From Macondimonas sp045864775 (GTDB taxonomy: Bacteria; Pseudomonadota; Gammaproteobacteria; UBA5335): a stretch of 64,000 nt of DNA. The notes under the pieces are model-generated. The model searched no databases. It was not told the origin of the DNA and saw only the letters and a list, made by a program, of their open reading frames with translations. This document shows positions 17,457 through 26,189 of the stretch, piece by piece. The position numbers and the translations under genes were made by a program. Where the stretch lies: positions 124,001-188,000 of the forward strand of contig BTVR01000002.1 of NCBI GenBank assembly GCA_045864775.1. The letters run 5' to 3'. Positions within the stretch are counted from its first letter, which is position 1. Each line of letters begins with the position of its first letter.

Positions 17457-18677
17457 TCAGTGCCGGGCTGGCGCATCGACGGCGGGCGTCCAGCCCTCGA
17501 GCACCCGCTCGACCATGTCGAGCCGGTCCTGTCCCCAGATCACCACCCGGTCATTGACGCGGAAGGTCGGCGCGCCGCAGGCGCCGATCCGTTCGGCCGT
17601 TTCGGTATTCAGCCGCAGGGTGTTCTTGACGTCGTCCCGACCGGCCCGCGCGAGAACATCGTCCGCGGCCAGTCCGGCTTCACGGATGACCTCGGTGATC
17701 ACCTCCGGCTGGCCGATGTCGCGATTGCCGCTCCAGGCGGCGCGATACAGCGGCAGGGTCAGTTGCGGCGCGACGAGCGCCACGCGCAGGGCCAGCAGGG
17801 TGTTGAGCGGGAATTCGCTGTTGAACTGAAAGGGGACCTGCCAGACCTCCGCCCAGTCCATCAGGTCGCGCGCCATGTATTCTCGGCGCGGCCTCGACAT
17901 GACGCTCAAGGGAACGAGCGGCGCGTGGATTCGTTTGAACAGGCCACCGAGCAAAATCGGTCGCCACAGCAGGCTGGCGCCCCGTGCTGCGGCAAACGAC
18001 TCGATCTGCGTCGCGGCCAGATAGGAGAACGGGCTGGCAAAATCGTGGAAGAATTCGATCTGCCCGCCCGAGCGACGGGGCGGCGCCTTCTCCGCGATCC
18101 GTCCCGCCGCCCGTTCGGCGAAATCGAGCCGGTCGAGTCCCCACCACAGCCGATCCGGCGTCCGGAACGTCGGCACGCCGAATACCCCGAGATTGGCCGC
18201 CTCCTCGGTCGCTTCGTCCAATGCCTTGCGGATCTCGGGGCGATCCATGAGCGCGGGATCCACCTGGCTGGCCTCGGCGATCCACGCCAGGACGCCGCGG
18301 TTGCCGATGTCCTCGCCATCGACCCAGACGACCTGGAACAGATTGCGCATCAAGGCCGCGCGCCGTTCAGCCGGCGCGCCGATGATCAGGCGCATGGCAT
18401 CGACGCTGTCCGGCGGCGTCTCGACCGCGTCCGCGTTCAGGTACAGATCCAGCGTCTCGGCCTGCCGCATCAGATCCCGCTGTTCCATGCGCCGCCTGGC
18501 GGCGCTGTAGCGTGTTTGCGGCGCTTCGTCCTGCCCGGTCCAGATGCGATAGAGCCCTTGCAGGGACACGGGCCGGTAGTCGACGTCCCAGCCGTGCTGC
18601 TGTTCCAGCCCTTCCAGCCGGGTCGCCGCGAGATAGGCCTGCGGGCAGGCGACATCGAAATAGAACGCGATCTTCAC
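17457..18677 (-). CDS. Tandem HCCA-isomerase/DsbA-like thioredoxin-fold protein
   Basis: A 406-residue protein formed of two homologous halves, each like 2-hydroxychromene-2-carboxylate isomerase (a kappa-GST/DsbA fold). The N-half opens VKIAFYFDVACPQAYLAATR and closes with the cis-Pro loop GVFGVPTFRTPDRLWWG. The C-half opens IEFFHDFASPFSYLAATQIE and closes GACGAPTFRVNDRVVIWGQD. The N-half has Cys where the C-half has Ser, the usual isomerase residue. I chose a GTG start at 18677 with AAGGATC upstream; sequence before it has no family similarity. It lacks a signal peptide, so it is cytoplasmic. Substrate unknown, probably an aromatic or glutathione-conjugate intermediate. Confidence 0.82.
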   Translation of the reverse strand: MKIAFYFDVACPQAYLAATRLEGLEQQHGWDVDYRPVSLQGLYRIWTGQDEAPQTRYSAARRRMEQRDLMRQAETLDLYLNADAVETPPDSVDAMRLIIGAPAERRAALMRNLFQVVWVDGEDIGNRGVLAWIAEASQVDPALMDRPEIRKALDEATEEAANLGVFGVPTFRTPDRLWWGLDRLDFAERAAGRIAEKAPPRRSGGQIEFFHDFASPFSYLAATQIESFAAARGASLLWRPILLGGLFKRIHAPLVPLSVMSRPRREYMARDLMDWAEVWQVPFQFNSEFPLNTLLALRVALVAPQLTLPLYRAAWSGNRDIGQPEVITEVIREAGLAADDVLARAGRDDVKNTLRLNTETAERIGACGAPTFRVNDRVVIWGQDRLDMVERVLEGWTPAVDAPARH

Positions 18678-18694
18678 CCGATCCTTGCCTCCCG

Positions 18695-20638
18695 TCACAA
18701 GCCGCGGCGCGCCACGATGGTTTCCATTTCGTCGAGCAGCCGGTCCATGCGCCCGATCAGTGAGCGGTACGGGGCCGGCGTCGCCAGATCGACGCCCCCC
18801 TGCTTGAGCAATTCGTACGGGTTGTTCGATCCGCCGGCCGCCAGCAGGTTCAGGTACGCCTTGCGTTCGCCTTCGTCGCCCCGCGTGACGCGGTCGGCGA
18901 GGAGGCTGGCGGCGGCGATCGAGGTGGCGTACTGGTAGACATAAAAATTGTAATAAAAATGGGGGATGTACGCCCACTCGATGGCGTAGGCAGCGTCGAT
19001 GTCGACGACGCCGGCGTCCTGTCCCAGATAGCGCCGCACCAGCGCCAGATAGAGGCGGCTGAAATCGGCGCCGGTCAGTGCCTCGCCGGCGGCAAGGCGC
19101 TCATGGATGTCGTGCTCGAAGGCGGCGAACATGGCTTGCCGGAAGAACGTTCCCCGCAGGCTCTCCAGCGCTTCGTTGAGATAGAAGAGTCGTTCCTCGT
19201 CGGTCTTGGCCTTGCCGATCGCATCCTCGATCAGGAGCCGCTCGTTCACGGTGGAGGCGACTTCGGCCAGGAAGATGGGGTATTGCGCATTGAGGAAATT
19301 CTGTTGCCGGTTGGCCAGATGCGAATGCATGGCGTGGCCCCATTCGTGGGCGAGGGTCGACACCGCATCGAAATCGCCCGTGAAATGCATGAGCACGAAG
19401 GGGTGGACGGCGTCGATGGAGCCCATCATGTAGGCGCCGGAGCGCTTGCCGGGGCGCGGCTCGGAATCCATCCATCCGTTGTCGAAGCCCTCGGCCATGG
19501 CACGTTGATAGTCGGTCCCGAGCGGTGCCACCGCATCCAGCACGGCCTGTTCGGCCGCGCCCAGCGTGAATTGCGGCGCCGCCGCGGTCACCGGCGCATA
19601 GAGATCGTAGGCCGCCGGCCGGTCGAGCCCCATGAGCCGCGCGCGCAGGCGCAGATACCGCTGCAGGGTCGGCAGCCCGCGCTCGGCCTCGCGGATCAGG
19701 GTGTCGTAGACCGCGAGCGGAATGCCGTCCCGGTCGAGGCTGGCGGCGCGCGTGCTCTCGTAGCCGCGCGCCCGGGCCAGGAAGCGGTCGCGTTGCAATT
19801 GGCCGTAGAGCGCGACGCCGAGCGTCTGCTCATAGCCCGCGAACGTTTTCCAGAACGCCTCGAAGACGGCCCGCCGGTCAGCCCGATCGGGGAGTTGGCG
19901 GCCTTGCTGGTAGCCGGTCTGGTCCAGCCGCAGGCTCTGGCCGTCGTGCAGGGTCACGGTCGGCCAGGGCATCTCCGCATTCGTCAGCGTGGTCTGCAGT
20001 TGGGCGGCCGTTTCGGCCATCGGCCCGGCCATGGCGATCAGCCGTTCTTCCGGCGCCGAAAGGGTATGCGGCGCGCGCCGGATGGTTTCATTCAGCAGAT
20101 GCCGGTATTCGCCGCCGAGCGTGTCGTTGCGCCGCATGAGCTTGCCGATGCGCTCGGCGCCGAGCGCCACGAGCTCCGGCTCCAGAAAGCTCGACGCTTC
20201 CGCCACGCCGGCCTGGAGCGCATCGGTTCGCTGCTTGCGGGCCAGTGCCGCGGGGTTGGTGGTATCCTCGTCATAGCGGAGTTGGGCATAGCCCGAGAGC
20301 CTCGCCGCCCGTTCCAGAAGATCGGAATAGCGGCCCAGACAGTCTGCCAGTGCAGACGCCTTCCCGAGATGCCCCGGACATTGCGCCGAAAACGCCGCTT
20401 GGGTCTGGTGCAGTCGTTCGGCGTCAGCTTCGAAGGCGGCATCGTCGCGGTAGATCCCGGTGAGATCCCACCGGCCGGGTGCGCGGTCCGCGGGGACGGG
20501 CGATGGCCCGCCGGGCTTGCCGTCGTCCGAGCAGCCGGCGAGGGTCAGCAGCAATCCCGCCACGCCCATCCTGAAACCATGACCCACGCGGCCGCGGCTG
20601 CGCGCGCCTGCCAAATGAAGGGAAGCCCGACGGTGCAT
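18695..20638 (-). CDS. M3-family oligoendopeptidase, predicted lipoprotein
   Basis: A peptidase of about 647 residues with the M3 zinc motif LAHEWGHAMHSHLA (His, Glu, His) and a downstream Glu ligand in FLAEVASTVNERLLIED, closest to PepF-type oligoendopeptidases. The N-terminus has a lipobox-type signal (VAGLLLTLAGC), so it is probably an envelope lipoprotein, unlike the cytoplasmic PepF group. The start is uncertain: ATG 20638, GTG 20587 or ATG 20569 are all in frame; I give the longest because it supplies a positively charged n-region. With 20638 it would overlap the divergent dsbG start. It ends 17 bp before the tandem HCCA gene. Confidence 0.85.
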   Translation of the reverse strand: MHRRASLHLAGARSRGRVGHGFRMGVAGLLLTLAGCSDDGKPGGPSPVPADRAPGRWDLTGIYRDDAAFEADAERLHQTQAAFSAQCPGHLGKASALADCLGRYSDLLERAARLSGYAQLRYDEDTTNPAALARKQRTDALQAGVAEASSFLEPELVALGAERIGKLMRRNDTLGGEYRHLLNETIRRAPHTLSAPEERLIAMAGPMAETAAQLQTTLTNAEMPWPTVTLHDGQSLRLDQTGYQQGRQLPDRADRRAVFEAFWKTFAGYEQTLGVALYGQLQRDRFLARARGYESTRAASLDRDGIPLAVYDTLIREAERGLPTLQRYLRLRARLMGLDRPAAYDLYAPVTAAAPQFTLGAAEQAVLDAVAPLGTDYQRAMAEGFDNGWMDSEPRPGKRSGAYMMGSIDAVHPFVLMHFTGDFDAVSTLAHEWGHAMHSHLANRQQNFLNAQYPIFLAEVASTVNERLLIEDAIGKAKTDEERLFYLNEALESLRGTFFRQAMFAAFEHDIHERLAAGEALTGADFSRLYLALVRRYLGQDAGVVDIDAAYAIEWAYIPHFYYNFYVYQYATSIAAASLLADRVTRGDEGERKAYLNLLAAGGSNNPYELLKQGGVDLATPAPYRSLIGRMDRLLDEMETIVARRGL

Positions 20639-21556
20639 ATTTCGTCTGATCGCTCCAGCCGCCGGGAACAGCGGCTCACCGGGTCTCATTCTCGCGGAAG
20701 GCCGGAGCTTGCAGCAAGCGACGCGACCCCATGCCGCGGGCTCGGTCGAGCAGCGGGCGCGGCCTTGCTGGCGTTTTTCGCGGTCCAGCCTGCCTTGGCG
20801 GACGAGCCTGCGCCACCGGCCCTCGACCGGCTCACGGCCATGGGTTTGCGGGTGGAGGGCCGTTTCGAGGCGCCGGCCCAGATGACGGGTTACGTCCTGC
20901 GGGCGCGGGAGAGCCGGCGATCGGATGTGGTGTATGTGTCGCCGGACGGACGCTATCTGTTCATCGGCAATATCCTCGACGAATCGGGACGGGATCTGAC
21001 GCAGACCCACGTGGAGGACCACGTCCTCGGCCCGGAACTGCAAACGCTCTGGAATGAGCTGGAATCGGCCCGCTGGGTCGCCGAAGGCGCCGCCAAGCCC
21101 ACGCGCATCATTTACAGCTTCACCGATCCCAACTGCGGCTATTGCCATCTGCTCTGGCGGGTGACACGTCACTACCACGAGGCCGGGCTGCAGGTGCGCC
21201 ATCTGCTGGTCGACGTGATCAAGGCGTCCAGCACCGGCAAGGCCGCCACTATCCTGCAGGCCAAGGAGCCCGCCGAGGCGCTCGCGGACAACGAAGCCCG
21301 CTTCCGGGCCGGTGGCGTGGCCGTGGCCGAGAAGATCCAGGACGAGACGCGCAAGACGCTGACCCGCCACCGCCAGATGATGGATCGACTGGGCGTCTCC
21401 GGTACTCCCGCCATGCTCTACAAAGACGCCGAGGGCAAGATTCGCCTGCAGCGCGGCATGACCGATCTGGACACCCTCACGCAGGTCATCGGTCTGCCGC
21501 CGCGGCCGATCGACGATCCCGAACTGGCCCGCTTCAAAAGCGCGCCCGCGGGCTAA
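20615..21556 (+). CDS. dsbG: DsbG/DsbC-like periplasmic thiol:disulfide oxidoreductase
   Basis: About 313 residues with an export signal (GRAAGAALLAFFAVQPALADE), an N-terminal dimerisation-like region (LTAMGLRVEGRFEAPAQMTGY, YVSPDGRYLFIGNILDESG) and a thioredoxin fold with the active site FTDPNCGYCHLLW. The cis-Pro loop is GVSGTPAMLYKD near residue 265. These fit DsbG/DsbC-type isomerases that repair or reduce disulfides in the periplasm; CGYC is the DsbC-like version. The start is poorly defined: ATG 20615 or GTG 20633 put over 40 residues before the signal, and no later start codon is available in frame before the hydrophobic core. It is divergent from the M3 peptidase, with overlapping 5' ends. 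Confidence 0.85.
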   Translation: MKGSPTVHISSDRSSRREQRLTGSHSRGRPELAASDATPCRGLGRAAGAALLAFFAVQPALADEPAPPALDRLTAMGLRVEGRFEAPAQMTGYVLRARESRRSDVVYVSPDGRYLFIGNILDESGRDLTQTHVEDHVLGPELQTLWNELESARWVAEGAAKPTRIIYSFTDPNCGYCHLLWRVTRHYHEAGLQVRHLLVDVIKASSTGKAATILQAKEPAEALADNEARFRAGGVAVAEKIQDETRKTLTRHRQMMDRLGVSGTPAMLYKDAEGKIRLQRGMTDLDTLTQVIGLPPRPIDDPELARFKSAPAG

Positions 21557-21568
21557 TCCGAGCGACGC

Positions 21569-22585
21569 ATGATCGGATCCTTGATCCGTCGGCACGCCCT
21601 TGCGACGACCGGCTTCTTGCTGTTGGCCGGGATGGCGGTCAGCCCATTCGGTTGGGCGTGGCTGGGCGGACCGGCGCCGCAAAAACCCGAGCCGGCGATC
21701 CTGGCGCCGTTGCACCCCGACGGCAGCGCGTACCAGTCCGTGGTGCTGGGCGGCGCGCTCTGGCTGCCCCGCGAGATGCCCGACGGCGTCGCCCTGCGCG
21801 GTTTGTCGGATCTCGCCTGGTCCGAGTCCGAAGGCGTGCTCTACGCGGTGTCCGATTTCGGCTGGCTGTTTCGGCTGCAGCCGATCTTCGAGAACGATCG
21901 TCTGATCGACGTGCGCCTCCTGGACAGCCATCCCCTGACCGATGCCTCAGGCCGGCCGCTCAAAGGCCGGCAGGGCGACGCCGAAGGACTCACGTTTGCA
22001 GCCGGCCCGGACGGGACGCCGGCGCTGTTCGCGTCCTTCGAGCGCAACCCGCGCATCACCCGCATCGACCGCCGGGGCCGCTGGCAGGCCGATGTGCCGC
22101 TGCCCGCGCCGTTTGCCGATCCCCGGCGCTACGAAACCTCCAACGCCGCGCTGGAGGCGCTCGCCTGGCATCCGCGCCGCGGCCTGTTGAGCGCGGCCGA
22201 ACGGCCGCCGCCGGGCTTCACCCCGGCCGGCCACACGCCACTGTTCGATCTCGCCGGGCGTCAGCATCCCTATCTGCTCCACACCGGGCCGCGCTGCGCA
22301 CTGGTGGCGCTGAATGCGTGGGGGGGTGATGAACTGCTGTCGCTGGAGCGCTGCTATGACGAGGGGCGCATCGAGATTGCGCTGCGCCGCTTCGACCTGC
22401 CCGAGACCGACGGTTTCGCCATCCGTCCCGAGACGCTCGCCCTGTTCCGCCTGCAGGACGGCTGGCTGCTGGACAACTTCGAAGGCATGACCCGGATCGG
22501 TGCACGCGGCCTGCTTCTGGTCAGCGACGACAACGGCTCGGCGCGGCAGCGCACGCTGTTGGTCTACCTGCAGCGGCGCGACTGA
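21569..22585 (+). CDS. Phytase-like esterase domain protein
   Basis: A 338-residue exported protein: N-terminal hydrophobic segment (about residues 11-32), then a six-bladed-propeller-type domain with GLSDLAWSESEGVLYAVSDF, GDAEGLTFAAG, FASFERNPRITRIDR, AALEALAWHP and the ending NFEGMTRIGARGLLLVSDDN. This pattern is the esterase-like activity of phytase family (PF13449), whose members act on extracellular phosphate esters or are uncharacterised. It begins 12 bp after dsbG and is likely cotranscribed. The specific substrate is not evident. Confidence 0.8.
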   Translation: MIGSLIRRHALATTGFLLLAGMAVSPFGWAWLGGPAPQKPEPAILAPLHPDGSAYQSVVLGGALWLPREMPDGVALRGLSDLAWSESEGVLYAVSDFGWLFRLQPIFENDRLIDVRLLDSHPLTDASGRPLKGRQGDAEGLTFAAGPDGTPALFASFERNPRITRIDRRGRWQADVPLPAPFADPRRYETSNAALEALAWHPRRGLLSAAERPPPGFTPAGHTPLFDLAGRQHPYLLHTGPRCALVALNAWGGDELLSLERCYDEGRIEIALRRFDLPETDGFAIRPETLALFRLQDGWLLDNFEGMTRIGARGLLLVSDDNGSARQRTLLVYLQRRD

Positions 22586-22600
22586 CCGCCCGCGCCTCGA

Positions 22601-22629
22601 TTGACACCCCTGCGTCGGCCCCGTAGGCT
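22601..22629 (+). promoter_or_regulatory. Sigma-70 promoter of the cobalamin operon
   Basis: A perfect -35 TTGACA (22601-22606), a 17-bp spacer and the -10-like TAGGCT (22624-22629). Transcription would begin near 22636, just ahead of the cobalamin riboswitch. Confidence 0.6.
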
Positions 22630-22648
22630 GGCCCGACCTGAAATCCCA

Positions 22649-22841
22649 CAGGTGTCCGCGTGGCGCGTGCCGCGCGGGTGAAACGGGAAGTTGGTGCGGC
22701 CACCCGGCCCATTCCAACGCTGCCCCCGCAACGGTGTTTGAGTTTCGCGCGGTCATCCCAGCCACTGTGCCCTCGTGCATGGGAAGGCGGCCCGCGCCGG
22801 CCGGAATCCTGGCCACTCATCAGCCCGGAGACCGGCCTGTG
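22649..22841 (+). promoter_or_regulatory. Cobalamin (B12) riboswitch
   Basis: The leader contains the conserved blocks of the adenosylcobalamin-type aptamer in order: GGTGAAACGGGAAGTTGGTG (about 22677-22696), GCTGCCCCCGCAACGGT (22719-22735), the B12-box core AGCCACTGTG (about 22761-22770), then GGAATCCTGGCC and CAGCCCGGAGACCGGCC (22821-22837). It lies directly upstream of btuB, the classic target, and should repress btuB and the coupled downstream genes when cobalamin is plentiful. The 135 bases between aptamer and start codon hold the expression platform; I did not resolve its structure. Confidence 0.95.
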
Positions 22842-22976
22842 TGGACAAGGTCCAGATGCGTGTTGCGGCGGGCGGCACGGCCGGGCAATGGCGCCGCCGG
22901 CGCCTGCTTCGCGTCCCTCCACCTGCCTGCGCTCTGGTCGACCGACCGGACCTCCACTCAGGCAGGAACAACAGAA

Positions 22977-24815
22977 ATGAACCATCCCTTGCGCCGCCGC
23001 TCGTTGCTGGCCTGCGCGCTGCTCCCCGTCAGTGCGGCCCAGGCCCAGGTCGACGAGGTGGCGGAAACCGTCGTCGTCACGGCCACGCGCACCGCCCAGA
23101 CCGCCGATGACAGCCTCGCGCCGGTCACCGTCATCACCCGCGAGGACATCGACCGGCTGCGCCCGACCAGCCTGCCGGATCTGCTGGCCGGCCAGGCGGG
23201 CGTCGATGTGTCCAGCAGCGGCGCGTTCGGCCAGCTCAGCGCCGTCAACCTGCGTGGCACCAGCGCCGGTCAGACCCTGGTGCTGATCGACGGCATCCGG
23301 GTCGGCTCGGCGACCACCGGCACGGCGGCCCTCGAACTCATCCCCCCCGACCAGATCGAGCGCATCGAGATCGTGCGCGGACCGCGCGCCAGCCTGTACG
23401 GCGCCGACGCACTGGGTGGCGTGATCCAGATCTTCACCCGGCCCGACGCGACGGGCGGCAGCGGCTGGGAGGTAGCCGCCACCGGCGGCAGCTTCGGCAC
23501 CTTCAGCGGCCGCGCCGCCGCTCGCGGCGCCCTCGGCGACACGCGCTACCACCTCACCGCCTCGGGCCTGAGCAGCGACGGCTATGACGTCCAGAAGGAC
23601 GGCGTGGCCGGCAGTTTCGGGCCCACGCCGACCGAACCCGACGACGACGGTTATCGCAACACGGCGCTCAACGTCGGTGTGACGCACCGCCTCGGCAATG
23701 GCGCCGAGCTGGGCGCCCAGGCGCTGCGCGCCCAGGGCCGCACCGATTACGACGGCTTTCCCAACCGGACCGATTTCGTCCAGCAGGTCCTGAGCGCCCA
23801 CCTCGGCGGCGAACTGGCCGCGGGCTGGTACAGCCGCCTCACCGTCGGCGAGAGCCGCGACGAAGCCGACAGCCTGATCGACGGCGCCGACTTTTCCACC
23901 TTCGACACCCGGCGCAGCAGCGCCAGTTGGCAAAACGATCTCAGCCTGCCGGGCGCGCAACTGCTCACCGTCGGCGTGGACGGCTGGCGCGACCGGGTCG
24001 ACAGCACCACCGCCTTCACCGAGGACAGCCGCGACAACTGGGCGGTGTTCGCGCAGGACCAGTTCGCGCTGGGCCGGCACCAGTTCATCCTCGGGCTGCG
24101 CCGCGACGATGACGAATCCTTCGGCGCCGAAACCACCGGCAACGCCACCTGGGGCATGGCGCTACGCGAGGACCTGCGCCTCACCGCGAGCTACGGCACG
24201 GCCTTCAAGGCGCCGACCTTCAACGACTTGTATTACCCGAGCGACGGCTTCTACGGCGGCAATCCCGATCTGGATCCCGAAACCGCACGCAACGTCGAAC
24301 TCGGCCTCCGCTACGATCTGGCGGCGCTCAGCTTCGATCTCAACGTGTTCCGCAACGACATCGACGACCTGATCATCTTCGACGCCGCGCAAGCCACGGT
24401 CGACAACATCGATCGCGCGCGCATCGACGGCGCGGAAGGCGGTGTCACCTGGCGCACCGAGGACTGGCGCGCGCATGCGGCGCTGACGCTTCTTGATACC
24501 GAGAACCGCACCACCGGCGGCGAGCTGCCGCGCCGCGCCGAAACGAGCGCCCGCGTGGAACTCGACCGCCTGTTCGGCGCCTATCGCGTGGGCGCCACCC
24601 TGCTCGCGCAGGACGGGCGTTTCGACGATGCGGCGAACACGGTTCCGCTCGCCGGCTACGGCCGCGTCGATGTTCGGGCCGAATGGCTGTTCGCGCCGCA
24701 GTGGGCGGTGCAGGCCCGCGTGGAGAACGTGCTCGACCGGGATTATGAAACGGCCGCCACCTACGCCCAGCCGGGGCGCGCCGGTTATCTCACCCTCAGC
24801 TACCGGACGCCGTGA
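22977..24815 (+). CDS. btuB: TonB-dependent vitamin B12 outer-membrane receptor
   Basis: A 612-residue receptor with signal peptide (ACALLPVSAAQAQ), a TonB box ETVVVTATR, a plug domain (PVTVITREDIDRLRPTSLPD, LRGTSAGQTLVLIDGIRVGS, IEIVRGPRASLYGADALGGV) and a 22-strand barrel ending in an aromatic-poor terminal strand AGYLTLSYRTP. The size equals E. coli BtuB, and the position right behind a cobalamin riboswitch makes the substrate assignment firm. CAGGAA precedes the ATG. The stop overlaps the GTG of tonB. Confidence 0.94.
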   Translation: MNHPLRRRSLLACALLPVSAAQAQVDEVAETVVVTATRTAQTADDSLAPVTVITREDIDRLRPTSLPDLLAGQAGVDVSSSGAFGQLSAVNLRGTSAGQTLVLIDGIRVGSATTGTAALELIPPDQIERIEIVRGPRASLYGADALGGVIQIFTRPDATGGSGWEVAATGGSFGTFSGRAAARGALGDTRYHLTASGLSSDGYDVQKDGVAGSFGPTPTEPDDDGYRNTALNVGVTHRLGNGAELGAQALRAQGRTDYDGFPNRTDFVQQVLSAHLGGELAAGWYSRLTVGESRDEADSLIDGADFSTFDTRRSSASWQNDLSLPGAQLLTVGVDGWRDRVDSTTAFTEDSRDNWAVFAQDQFALGRHQFILGLRRDDDESFGAETTGNATWGMALREDLRLTASYGTAFKAPTFNDLYYPSDGFYGGNPDLDPETARNVELGLRYDLAALSFDLNVFRNDIDDLIIFDAAQATVDNIDRARIDGAEGGVTWRTEDWRAHAALTLLDTENRTTGGELPRRAETSARVELDRLFGAYRVGATLLAQDGRFDDAANTVPLAGYGRVDVRAEWLFAPQWAVQARVENVLDRDYETAATYAQPGRAGYLTLSYRTP

Positions 24816-25618
24816 CGGCGAGGCGCATGGCACACCGCCCGTCCGCTGCCTCGAACGCGCTGTTCGCGGCGGTGGCCGGGCATCTGCTCCTGATCGGCCT
24901 GCTGATGCTGGCGCTGCCGGCGCCGCGCCCACCCACCGTTCATTCCGATCGCGTCCTGCAACTGATACCGCTCCGGGCGGCGCCGGCGGTGCCCGAACCG
25001 GCCGCGGCGCGCACGCCGGGCCCATCCGCGGTGATCGATCGGACGGCAGCGCCAGGGGCGGCTGCGCCCGGCCCGACGGACACGGCCGCAGCGCCGAGGG
25101 CTTCCCCGTCCGCGCCGCGTCCGGTTGCTCGCCGGCCCGGCGGTGAGGCAGTGCGCCCCGCAGCCGTGCCGATCGAGCGTCCTGTCGCGGTGGACGCAAC
25201 GGTCGCCGCGGCGGCGCCGGTGGCGGCTGCGTCGGACCCGGATGCACCCTCGGCGCCTTCCGGGGACGAGGCCCAAGCTGCTGCACAAGCCGTCAGTCAG
25301 GGGCGGGAACGAGAGGCGGTCGAAGCCCGGCTGCGCGAGGACATCCAGCGACGCGTCCGCGTCGACTTTGCGCGCCATTTCCGCTATCCGCCGCTGGCCC
25401 GGCGCCATGGCTGGGAAGGCGCGGTGCGCCTGCGCTACGATGTGACGCCACAGGGCCGGGTGATCAACGTCCGCCTGCTGGCCAGCTCCGGCCACCCGGT
25501 GCTCGACCGGGACGCCGAGCAAACCCTGAGCAGCCTTGCACCTCTTGCGACCGCCGCATGGGCCGAGCCGGTCGAGGCGCTGGAGCTGGCCGTTCACTAC
25601 CGACTGACGGAGGGATGA
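24812..25618 (+). CDS. tonB: TonB energy-transducing protein, coupled to btuB
   Basis: A 268-residue TonB-type protein: N-terminal membrane anchor (about residues 17-36), a long Pro/Ala-rich periplasm-spanning linker, and a C-terminal TonB domain with YPPLARRHGWEGAVRLRYDV and GRVINVRLLASSGHPVLDRD. It transfers inner-membrane proton-motive energy to BtuB. The start is a GTG overlapping the btuB stop (GTGA); an ATG at 24827 is the alternative. Being under the B12 riboswitch suggests a TonB dedicated to cobalamin uptake. No exbB lies nearby; an exbD is at 1.4 kb. Confidence 0.92.
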   Translation: MTARRMAHRPSAASNALFAAVAGHLLLIGLLMLALPAPRPPTVHSDRVLQLIPLRAAPAVPEPAAARTPGPSAVIDRTAAPGAAAPGPTDTAAAPRASPSAPRPVARRPGGEAVRPAAVPIERPVAVDATVAAAAPVAAASDPDAPSAPSGDEAQAAAQAVSQGREREAVEARLREDIQRRVRVDFARHFRYPPLARRHGWEGAVRLRYDVTPQGRVINVRLLASSGHPVLDRDAEQTLSSLAPLATAAWAEPVEALELAVHYRLTEG

Positions 25619-25619
25619 G

Positions 25620-26189
25620 GTGGGACACCGCCTGTCGAAGATCTACACCCGCACCGGGGATGCCGGCACCACGGGCCTCGGCGACGGCAATCGCGTGCCG
25701 AAGGACCATGCGCGCGTCGAGGCTTTCGGCACGGTCGATGAGCTGAATGCCCTCATCGGTCTGCTCCGCACCGCCGGCCTGCCCGCCGCATGGGACGAGC
25801 GGCTCGACGAAATCCAGCACGCGCTGTTCGACGTCGGCGGCGAGCTGTGCATCCCGGAACGCGTGAGCATCCGCGCCGAGCAGGTGAGCGCGCTGGAGGA
25901 TTGGCTGGATACGCTGAACGCGGATCTGGCGCCGCTCAAGGAATTCATCCTCCCGGGCGGCAGCGCGGGTGCCGGCTGGGCGCATCTGGCCCGTACCGTC
26001 TGCCGGCGCGCGGAGCGGCGCGTGTACACGCTGTCCCGCGCCGAGCCGGTCAACCCCGAGACGCTGCGCTATCTCAACCGGCTGTCGGATCTGCTGTTCG
26101 TGCTGGCGCGGGCGGCCAATCGGCAAGCCGGGCTGGACGACGTGCTCTGGCGGCCCGACCGGAACGCCAAGCCGGAGACGGGCGCATGA
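25620..26189 (+). CDS. PduO-type ATP:cob(I)alamin adenosyltransferase
   Basis: A 189-residue enzyme that converts cob(I)alamin to adenosylcobalamin. The N-terminal ATP-binding motif TRTGDAGTTGLGDGNRVPKD is followed by VEAFGTVDELNALIGLL, and the C-terminal part has FILPGGSAGAGWAHLARTVC and the helix CRRAERRV plus LNRLSDLLFVLARAAN, all PduO/MMAB hallmarks. It starts at a GTG with GGAGGG five bases upstream, 2 bp after the tonB stop. Its place behind btuB-tonB means uptake and activation of corrinoid are made together. Confidence 0.95.
   Translation: MGHRLSKIYTRTGDAGTTGLGDGNRVPKDHARVEAFGTVDELNALIGLLRTAGLPAAWDERLDEIQHALFDVGGELCIPERVSIRAEQVSALEDWLDTLNADLAPLKEFILPGGSAGAGWAHLARTVCRRAERRVYTLSRAEPVNPETLRYLNRLSDLLFVLARAANRQAGLDDVLWRPDRNAKPETGA

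Noticed and set aside
16524..18938. An 804-codon rightward open frame opposite the HDAC-like and tandem HCCA genes
   Set aside because: It is the antisense shadow of two well-supported leftward genes in GC-rich DNA; its translation is rich in Arg, Gln and His with no family similarity.
20639..21931. Upstream extension of the M3 peptidase frame to 1078 codons
   Set aside because: The extension is antisense to the dsbG-like gene, which has clear signal and CGYC motif; a signal-peptide start near 20.6 kb is sufficient.
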